Source of the DNA: an uncultured Erysipelotrichaceae bacterium
GTDB taxonomy: Bacteria > Bacillota_I > Bacilli_A > Erysipelotrichales > Erysipelotrichaceae
Direction of reading: 5' to 3'
Assembly: GCA_902803275.1 (NCBI GenBank)
Contig: CADCPE010000006.1
Coordinates: 1-9,951 of the forward strand
DNA length: 9,951 nucleotides
The position numbers were made by a program, and so were the translations under genes. Below, piece by piece: positions 1 through 5,842 of the stretch (positions within the stretch are counted from its first letter, which is position 1; each line of letters opens with the position of its first letter). Under the pieces are notes generated by a model that was not told the DNA's origin, did not search any database, and saw only the letters and a program-made list of their open reading frames with translations.

Positions 1-1
1 A

Positions 2-382
2 AATGTCACACTGGATATGCGTTTCCCGGTCAAGGCCAAGGCAAAGGATGTCGTCGATCTTCTTTCGATAAGCGATGAAAACAACACTTGTCTGATCCTT
101 AATACCGTCGAACCATTATACTTTGATATCAATTCGCCGATGATCAAAGCTTTAAAGAAGGCCTATGTCGATGTCACCGGCGATACAGAAAGGGAAATGA
201 TGGCGATTGGCGGTGGCACCTATGCCAAGAGCATCAACAACATCATCGCTTTCGGCTGTGAGTTCCCGGGAGAGGAAAGTCACATCCACGACGTCAATGA
301 AAGGATGAATCTGGAACTGTTCAAGAAACAGGTCGAGATCTATATAGAGGCGATCAAGAATCTTAACGAAATAGAGGACTAG
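2..382 (+). CDS. pepV: M20 family dipeptidase (PepV-like), C-terminal part
   Basis: This is the last 126 codons of a gene that begins before the window; the frame is open from base 2. The fragment matches the C-terminal end of cytoplasmic zinc-dependent M20 dipeptidases of the PepV/carnosinase type, which split dipeptides after peptide uptake. Visible features are a strand ending DMRFPV, the family loop GGGTYA (bases 209-226), then FGCEFPGEE and the HDVNE segment. The His of HDVNE (bases 287-289) corresponds to the C-terminal metal-ligand histidine of the family (inferred from the H-x-x-x-E pattern). The Met at 17 is internal, because the conserved strand continues upstream of it. The N-terminal metal-binding half and lid cannot be checked. 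The stop codon lies inside a palindromic hairpin, so the gene probably ends its transcript here. The M20 family is secure; the exact PepV subtype is less so. Confidence 0.85.
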   Translation, partial: NVTLDMRFPVKAKAKDVVDLLSISDENNTCLILNTVEPLYFDINSPMIKALKKAYVDVTGDTEREMMAIGGGTYAKSINNIIAFGCEFPGEESHIHDVNERMNLELFKKQVEIYIEAIKNLNEIED

Positions 383-395
383 TCCTCTATTTTAA
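369..395 (+). terminator. Palindromic hairpin terminator overlapping the dipeptidase stop codon
   Basis: Bases 369-392 form a perfect 24-base palindrome (half-site AAATAGAGGACT) with the TAG stop at its centre. As RNA it could fold into a stem of about 10 base pairs with a CTAG loop, and the 3' arm ends in a short TTTT run. This fits a Rho-independent terminator, although the U tract is short. The perfect symmetry also leaves open a protein-binding site. Confidence 0.55.
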
Positions 396-407
396 TGATG
401 GCTGTTG

Positions 408-435
408 TTGTAGAATAAGATTAATGGTCTATCAT
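408..435 (+). promoter_or_regulatory. Weak candidate promoter for the GAF-ABC operon
   Basis: TATCAT (430-435) matches a sigma-A -10 box at five of six bases, with a poor -35 (TTGTAG, 408-413) 16 bases upstream. A second -10-like TAGAAT occurs at 411-416. A promoter is expected here because a terminator lies just upstream, but neither candidate is strong. Confidence 0.3.
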
Positions 436-463
436 ATCGACAATAAAAGAGAGGAACGTATCC

Positions 464-1669
464 ATGGGCGCTAATGAGTATTTTGTAAAATCTGCGTGGA
501 TGATAATGGATGAACTGCAGAAGGCAGGTCAGATAGAAAGCGCGCTTCAAACCATCATCGAGAAACTGGGTTTTGAATTCGGCTGCAGCGATGCATCGAT
601 TTGGCTCAGACATGATGCGGATCAGAAGTGCTATATGATAGCTTCCAAATGCAATCAGGACAACACCGGTCTTTCGATCGGTTACAATCTGGGAATCATA
701 GGCAAGGTCATAAGTTCCGGCAATACTGAATACGTGAAGGACTGCCATAACGATCCAAGGATCGATCAGAAACATGCCGCCATCTATGGCGACAGCTGTC
801 TGGTCATTCCTTTGAAGACTCCTTATGGCGTTTTGGGCTGCGCTTTAATGAACAACAGAAGTTCGCTCTTCAATGAAGAAGAGATCAAAGCGCTGGAGAA
901 TTCCTTTGCGATCATCGCGCTGGATCTGGAAGACAAGGGCTTCTCTTTTGAAACTGATTCGACCAGGAAACCGCTGGTTTCCTTAAAAGGCGTCATCAAG
1001 GAATTCATGTCCGGAGAAGAGATGAACAGGATCCTCAAGGGCATCAACCTTGATGTCTATGAAGGAGAACTGCTGGTCGTGCTTGGTGAATCGGGCTGCG
1101 GCAAATCGACGATGCTGAACATCATCGGCGGCATGGACAAGGCTACCCAGGGTCAGCTGATCGTTGAAGGTCAGGATTTTTCCGACCCAAGCGAACAGGA
1201 ACTGACCGAGTATCGAAGAGACTACATCGGTTTCATCTTCCAGTCATACAACCTGATGCCGAATCTTACATCGCTTGAGAATGTCGAATTCATCGCCGAG
1301 ATCTCCAAACACCCGATGAATTCCAAGGAAGCGCTGGATATGGTCGGCCTGTCCGATCGCGCCGACAGATATCCAAGTGCTCTGTCCGGCGGCCAGCAGC
1401 AGCGCGTCTGCATCGCCAGAGCTATCGTCAAGGATCCGAAGATCATTCTGGCTGATGAACCGACTGCCGCACTGGACTTTACGACCGGTCAGGGTGTCCT
1501 CAAGGTGATCGAAAAGATCGTCAAAGAAAGAAAAACGACCGTCATCATGGTTACGCACAATGTCGAGATAGCCAAGATGGCTGATCGCGTAATAAAACTG
1601 AAGAACGGACTGATCTCAAGTATCCGTACCAATTTCCATCCGTTGCATGCTGAGGATCTTAGCTGGTGA
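464..1669 (+). CDS. GAF domain-ABC transporter ATP-binding fusion protein
   Basis: Cytoplasmic ATPase of the MacB/LolD class with an added N-terminal GAF domain (401 residues; a plain ATPase of this class is about 220-250). Residues about 18-155 read as GAF: the G69-L-S-I-G-Y strand region with IIGKVISSG, DCHNDPR (93-99), LVIPL (113-117), then YGVLGCALMNN. After a short linker the ABC domain starts near residue 172. It has Walker A GESGCGKST (208-216, Lys214), Q-loop Gln260, signature LSGGQQQR (307-314), Walker B ILADEP with Asp331 and Glu332, D-loop AALD, and switch His365. All key ATPase residues are intact. The ATG has a GAGGA ribosome binding site at 451-455, 8 bases upstream. Its stop overlaps the permease start (GTGA), so the two products should form one complex. 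The GAF ligand is unknown; cyclic nucleotide, metabolite or redox sensing are all possible. Confidence 0.9.
   Translation: MGANEYFVKSAWMIMDELQKAGQIESALQTIIEKLGFEFGCSDASIWLRHDADQKCYMIASKCNQDNTGLSIGYNLGIIGKVISSGNTEYVKDCHNDPRIDQKHAAIYGDSCLVIPLKTPYGVLGCALMNNRSSLFNEEEIKALENSFAIIALDLEDKGFSFETDSTRKPLVSLKGVIKEFMSGEEMNRILKGINLDVYEGELLVVLGESGCGKSTMLNIIGGMDKATQGQLIVEGQDFSDPSEQELTEYRRDYIGFIFQSYNLMPNLTSLENVEFIAEISKHPMNSKEALDMVGLSDRADRYPSALSGGQQQRVCIARAIVKDPKIILADEPTAALDFTTGQGVLKVIEKIVKERKTTVIMVTHNVEIAKMADRVIKLKNGLISSIRTNFHPLHAEDLSW
1652..1656 (+). promoter_or_regulatory. Ribosome binding site for the GTG-start permease
   Basis: GAGGA lies 9 bases before the GTG at 1666 and inside the end of the ATPase gene. 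It supports the GTG as the real start and fits translational coupling through the 4-base GTGA overlap. Confidence 0.6.
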
Positions 1670-4600
1670 AGAAGACTGCCTGGGTTGATGCATTCAGGGG
1701 GATACAGAAACGTTTTGTTTCCTTCCTGTCTATCGTTCTGATCGTTGCTCTTGGTTCAGGAGGCTTTTTTGTCACGCAGTATTTGCAGAAAGGCATGCTG
1801 GATAAGGCCAATGCCTATTATGAAAGATACAACCTCAAGGATTTTCAGATGAGCTCATCGCTTGGTGTCACAAAGGAAGATGTCGCAAAGATCAGAAAAC
1901 TTGATGGTGTAAAGGATGCTGAAGGAGTCATCGTGCTTGATGGCAAGTGCTTCTTTAGGAACGGATCAAGTTCCATCACCATCCTTTCAGTAACTTCAAA
2001 AATAAGCGTTCCGGAGATTGTGGAAGGAAGACTTCCCAAAACCGACAGCGAATGCATGGTATCGGCAGACTTTGCGCAGGCAAACAGCATCCGCATCAAT
2101 GATCCGATCGAACTGAGTGCCTCGTTCAACAATGAGGAAGCACTTGTAAACAAACGCTATACGATCGTCGGTCTGCACAATCATCCGGATTATGTCAGGG
2201 CCAATGCGACCTATACGGTCCTTGTCGACAAGGACGCTTTTGATCACGAGGTGATGAACGATCTATATACAAGAGTATTTGTCACAGCGGAAAAAGACAG
2301 GGAATATCTTCCTTTTGAAGAAGAATACTACGAAGATCTTGCGCCTTTGAAAAACAGGCTTGATTCCCTGGCAAGAGATCTTGAAGATTCTTCGATCATA
2401 AACATGCAGAATATCGGCAACAGGAAGATCGATGAACAGTGGGCCAGGATCAGGGAAGAACTCGATGCCGCCCAGCAGGAGATCAACGCCGGTCAGACGA
2501 CTCTGACAAGAGAACTTGCCAGCGCTTCATACCAGATCTCTGCGGGTAAAGCCAAGCTTAGCGAAGGCTATAACGAACTTGTTGAGGGACAGATACAGAT
2601 CGAGCAGGGTGAGAGCGAACTCAATGCCAATATGGCTGCTTTCTATCTGATACAGAACGCTTTGAATGCAGCAGGTATCGATCTTGATAAAGCCAGAGCG
2701 GAAGCCAGACAGGAGGCCGATTATATCTTTGCGGTCTTGGCCCGTCTGGATGAAATACCTGATGAAGAGATAGTCTCTCATCCTGAAGAAGTGATCAACA
2801 TTTTTGCGGATAGCATGGAAGGGGTTCTTGATCGTCTGGAGAATTCCCATGTATTCAGGTTTGCCAGAGTGATCGCCTTGTATTTCACCGGCTATGATCT
2901 GGAAGATGCGATCAATAATGCCAGAGCTTCTTTGGAAAATCTGCGTGAACATGCCCATGACCTGTCCCTGGATATATGGCATGCCGCCAAGAACACTTTC
3001 AGAGCTCTGGGAAATCTGTGCAATGCCATAGCCGACAAGATCGACGAGATAAACAGTTCAAAACAGAAAATCGACAGCGCCAGAAATGAACTCAATGACG
3101 CGAAGCGGCAGCTGGCTTACGGCTGGAGCGAATATGATAGCGGCAAGTCCCAGCTTGCAAGTGCCCAGTCACAGTATTACAGCAGAAAGGCGGAAGCCGA
3201 GGAAAAGATCCTCGACGCGCAGAGCCTGCTCAATCAGAAACGCGAAGAAGCTGAAGAAGCGATCAGAGAAGCCAGGGCACAGCTTGATGAGATCGGCTGT
3301 ACCTGGATCGTTACCGATCGAAGAGCCGAATCAGGCTATATGGAGCTGGAAGGCAACGTCATGGCCTTCGGCAGCGCGGGCGTCGTATTTGGACTGATGT
3401 TTCTGCTGGTCGGCGGACTTGTGTGCTTCTCGACGCTGGTCATCATCATCGAAGAAGAAAGAAAATACGTGGGAACTGCCAAAGCCTTCGGTTTTAAAAA
3501 CAATGAGATCCTGGGCAAGTATCTGCTGTTTGGCGTATTGTCGGTCACGGCAGGTCTGCTTGCAGGCATCATGCTTGCCTATTTCGGCGGAGACATCATT
3601 CAGGGCGAGATCGCCAAATCCGGCATGTTCAATTTCGGCAAAGCCGGTGCACCGATCAGTGTACCTGTGACCGCGATCGTCACCGTATCGCTGATCCTTG
3701 CGGCTGCACTGGTTTCAATATTCTCATGTACCGGACTGCTCAGAAGTCCGGCCTCGACGCTGATGAAAGGCCAGGTCATATCTAACAATGCCGGCAGAAA
3801 CAGATCTTCTGAAGGAAACAAGAAGGGTTCCCTTTATTCAAGACTGATACTGCGCAACATCATCACCGACAAGGCGCGCGTCATCATCTCGATCATCATT
3901 GTCGCGGGCAGCGTACTGGTCATCGGTGCCGGTATTTCGATCAGAGATTCATTCCGCAGGATGCAGCAGGTCCAGCTCAAGGATGTCTTCATCTATGATG
4001 TGCGCATCGACTACAACAGCGCCATCCCGCAAGAACAGTATGCGAAACTTGAAAAGGTACTGAAGAAGCGCAACGTCTTCTATCTGAATGCCTCCTACTT
4101 CGGCTATCTGTACAAGAACAGTGACAATCTAGACGGCCTCAATCTGGTCGTTGCGGATAAGAAGGAAATAAACAATTTCATCCAGCTCAAGGACCCTGAC
4201 ACGCATGAAAAGGTCACCCTTCCTGAATCAGGTTTTCTGGCTCAGAACAAACTCACAGAAAAGAAGAATCTGAAGCCGGGAGATATCTGGGTCATCTACG
4301 ACGGCAGTCTCAATAAGCACTATATCAGCTATTCCGGCACTTTCAATAACCATGTCGGAAGAATGATCATGATGTCGGAAGAAGCCTATGAGGAAGCTTT
4401 CGGAGCGAAGGCAGAACACAACTGCATCTATGTCAATCTTGATGGTGCCGATTATGATCAGCTGGTCAGTGATCTGCAGGAGATCGACGGAGATCTTTCC
4501 TTCAACAGACCTGCAGAACTGCTGGTAAGGTTTTCAAGTGTCAACGCTCTTTATGACATCATCGTCTATGTCATGATCGGCATCTCGATCCTGATGTCAT

Positions 4601-4944
4601 TCATGATCCTGACCAACCTGGCCAACATCTTCATCAACCGCAAGAAGAAGGAACTGATCGTCATGCGCATCAACGGTTTCTCGATCGCCAAGACCAAGGG
4701 CTATCTGATCAAGGAGACGGTGATCACGACGATCGCCGGACTTGTGCTGGGCACGACACTTGGCATCCTGGTCTTCTCTAAAACAGCGATCATGGCCATG
4801 GAAGGAAATGATATCCAGTTTGTCAGAGCGCTCAATCCTAAGGCCTGGGTGATTGCGGTCGTACTGGAATCGCTGTTTGCCCTGATAATCTACTGGATCG
4901 CTTTCAAGAAAGTCGAGAAACTCGACTTCAGAGAAGTCGCCTAA
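1666..4944 (+). CDS. Large FtsX-family ABC permease with extracellular coiled coil
   Basis: Membrane partner of the upstream GAF-ATPase, 1092 residues, starting at GTG. Order of parts: a short basic N-terminus; a membrane helix at about 17-37; an extracellular MacB-like domain to about 225; a long helical, Glu/Gln/Ala-rich region from about 226 to 545; then the first FtsX module with helices near 570-595, 619-642 and 664-690. A further helix (about 738-760), a second extracellular domain and a second FtsX module (about 963-988, 1013-1035, 1056-1078) follow. The cytoplasmic turn after the first helix of each module carries the expected charged motif (EEERKYVGTAKAFGF from 596; RKKKELIVMRINGF from 992), the likely ATPase coupling site. 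The helical region breaks into two coiled-coil arms (about 230-330 and 464-545) around a less regular middle. Type VII ABC systems often transmit force across the membrane rather than carry a substrate through it. The substrate or target here cannot be told. Confidence 0.9.
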   Translation: MKKTAWVDAFRGIQKRFVSFLSIVLIVALGSGGFFVTQYLQKGMLDKANAYYERYNLKDFQMSSSLGVTKEDVAKIRKLDGVKDAEGVIVLDGKCFFRNGSSSITILSVTSKISVPEIVEGRLPKTDSECMVSADFAQANSIRINDPIELSASFNNEEALVNKRYTIVGLHNHPDYVRANATYTVLVDKDAFDHEVMNDLYTRVFVTAEKDREYLPFEEEYYEDLAPLKNRLDSLARDLEDSSIINMQNIGNRKIDEQWARIREELDAAQQEINAGQTTLTRELASASYQISAGKAKLSEGYNELVEGQIQIEQGESELNANMAAFYLIQNALNAAGIDLDKARAEARQEADYIFAVLARLDEIPDEEIVSHPEEVINIFADSMEGVLDRLENSHVFRFARVIALYFTGYDLEDAINNARASLENLREHAHDLSLDIWHAAKNTFRALGNLCNAIADKIDEINSSKQKIDSARNELNDAKRQLAYGWSEYDSGKSQLASAQSQYYSRKAEAEEKILDAQSLLNQKREEAEEAIREARAQLDEIGCTWIVTDRRAESGYMELEGNVMAFGSAGVVFGLMFLLVGGLVCFSTLVIIIEEERKYVGTAKAFGFKNNEILGKYLLFGVLSVTAGLLAGIMLAYFGGDIIQGEIAKSGMFNFGKAGAPISVPVTAIVTVSLILAAALVSIFSCTGLLRSPASTLMKGQVISNNAGRNRSSEGNKKGSLYSRLILRNIITDKARVIISIIIVAGSVLVIGAGISIRDSFRRMQQVQLKDVFIYDVRIDYNSAIPQEQYAKLEKVLKKRNVFYLNASYFGYLYKNSDNLDGLNLVVADKKEINNFIQLKDPDTHEKVTLPESGFLAQNKLTEKKNLKPGDIWVIYDGSLNKHYISYSGTFNNHVGRMIMMSEEAYEEAFGAKAEHNCIYVNLDGADYDQLVSDLQEIDGDLSFNRPAELLVRFSSVNALYDIIVYVMIGISILMSFMILTNLANIFINRKKKELIVMRINGFSIAKTKGYLIKETVITTIAGLVLGTTLGILVFSKTAIMAMEGNDIQFVRALNPKAWVIAVVLESLFALIIYWIAFKKVEKLDFREVA

Positions 4945-4962
4945 AGAAGATAAAGCAGCCTG

Positions 4963-4996
4963 AAAGTTCCCGTTTTAAAGGGAACTTTATAGTTTT
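4963..4996 (+). terminator. Hairpin terminator after the ABC operon
   Basis: AAAGTTCCC (4963-4971) pairs perfectly with GGGAACTTT (4980-4988) across an 8-base loop, giving a 9-base-pair stem, followed by ATAGTTTT. The U tract is interrupted, so termination may be partial. It separates the ABC operon from the next promoter. Confidence 0.7.
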
Positions 4997-5011
4997 GGCA
5001 CCCTTAGTTTT

Positions 5012-5020
5012 TGATATAAT
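5012..5020 (+). promoter_or_regulatory. Extended -10 promoter of the glycogen operon
   Basis: TGATATAAT is a perfect sigma-A -10 box (TATAAT, 5015-5020) with the TGn extension. No good -35 lies at 16-18 bases; TTGGCA (4995-5000) resembles one but is only 14 bases away. A start 6-9 bases after the -10 would place the first transcribed base at about 5026-5029, directly at the ATG at 5030. Confidence 0.7.
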
Positions 5021-5029
5021 TTAATTAAC

Positions 5030-5842
5030 ATGAAAAACGCAAAATTAGCTCTAATCTATGACTTTGACAAGACGCTTTCTCCTAAGGATATGCAGGAGTT
5101 TCACTATATTCAGTCTTTAGGATATGACAACCCGTCCGACTTCTGGAAGGAATGCGGAGTCTTCTCGGACAAGCACAACTGCGATGCGATCCTTTCCTAC
5201 ATGTACCTGATGATCGAAAAGAACAAGAACCTCACCCAGAAACAGCTGATCGAAGAGGGCAAGTATGTCGAGCTGTACAAGGGTGTGAGCACCTGGTTCA
5301 AAAGGATCAATGACTATGGCAAAAAACACCATGTGAAAGTTGAACACTACATCATTTCTTCCGGTCTCACCGATATCATCAAGGGCACTTCGATCGCCAA
5401 GGAATTCAAGAAGATCTATGCATGTACCTATGCCTATGATGAAAAAGGAAGGATCCTTTGGCCTAGCAGAGTCGTCAACTATACAATGAAGACCCAGTAC
5501 CTTTTCAGGATCTCCAAGGGCGTGTTCATGGAGACCAACGATGAGGATCTCAACAGTTCAACGCCTGATTCCCTGAAATACATTCCGTTGGAGAACATGG
5601 TCTATTTCGGAGACGGAAGCACCGATGTGCCGAGCATGAAGGTCGTTCAGCAAAACGGCGGTACGACGATCGCTGTATTCGGCGATGAGGCCAAGAAGAA
5701 CAAGGCGGAAAAGCTGTATGAAGATAAAAGGGCTACGTTCTTTGTGAAAGCTGACTATTCAAGAGGAAGCAGGATCGAAAAGATCATTCAGGGCATCGTT
5801 GATTCCCTGGAAGTCAAGAATCGTCTGGAAGATTATCGATGA
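5030..5842 (+). CDS. HAD-superfamily phosphatase, first gene of the glycogen operon
   Basis: Soluble cytoplasmic hydrolase of 270 residues related to phosphoserine phosphatase-like HAD enzymes. Motif I is DFDKT with nucleophile Asp11 and acid/base Asp13. Motif II is ISSG with Ser110 or Ser111. A motif III lysine is probably Lys154. Motif IV is GDGSTD with Asp195 and Asp199 binding magnesium. About 90 residues between motifs I and II form a helical C1-type cap. The start must be the ATG at 5030, because motif I begins only ten residues later and an in-frame stop lies at 5012. There is no Shine-Dalgarno sequence ahead of it, and the -10 box is 9 bases away, so the mRNA is probably leaderless. 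The gene overlaps the pullulanase by ATGA. That coupling suggests a phosphorylated sugar or related substrate, but this is inference and the true substrate is unknown. Confidence 0.88.
   Translation: MKNAKLALIYDFDKTLSPKDMQEFHYIQSLGYDNPSDFWKECGVFSDKHNCDAILSYMYLMIEKNKNLTQKQLIEEGKYVELYKGVSTWFKRINDYGKKHHVKVEHYIISSGLTDIIKGTSIAKEFKKIYACTYAYDEKGRILWPSRVVNYTMKTQYLFRISKGVFMETNDEDLNSSTPDSLKYIPLENMVYFGDGSTDVPSMKVVQQNGGTTIAVFGDEAKKNKAEKLYEDKRATFFVKADYSRGSRIEKIIQGIVDSLEVKNRLEDYR

Noticed and set aside
392..775. A minus-strand open frame covering the gap before the GAF-ABC gene
   Set aside because: Most of it overlaps the GAF-coding region on the opposite strand, and the translation has no family resemblance. 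The short intergenic part alone cannot support a gene.
2461..2640. Possible internal repeat in the permease, suggested by recurring Glu/Gln/Ala-rich segments
   Set aside because: The similarity is at the level of heptad composition only; no repeated DNA or exact residue unit could be seen.
2527..2982. A 151-codon open frame on the minus strand inside the permease gene
   Set aside because: Fully antisense to the coiled-coil region, with no known motif; explained by codon bias of the + strand gene.
3086..3397. A + strand open frame of 103 codons in another frame of the permease gene
   Set aside because: It overlaps the coiled-coil and membrane-helix codons of the permease, is rich in Ser, Arg and Ala, and shows no domain. 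No sign of a frameshift in the permease, whose frame is continuous and makes sense throughout.
4945..5029. Possible riboswitch or small RNA between the ABC and glycogen operons
   Set aside because: The 85 bases hold only one simple hairpin and a promoter. There is no room for a structured leader between the -10 box and the ATG.
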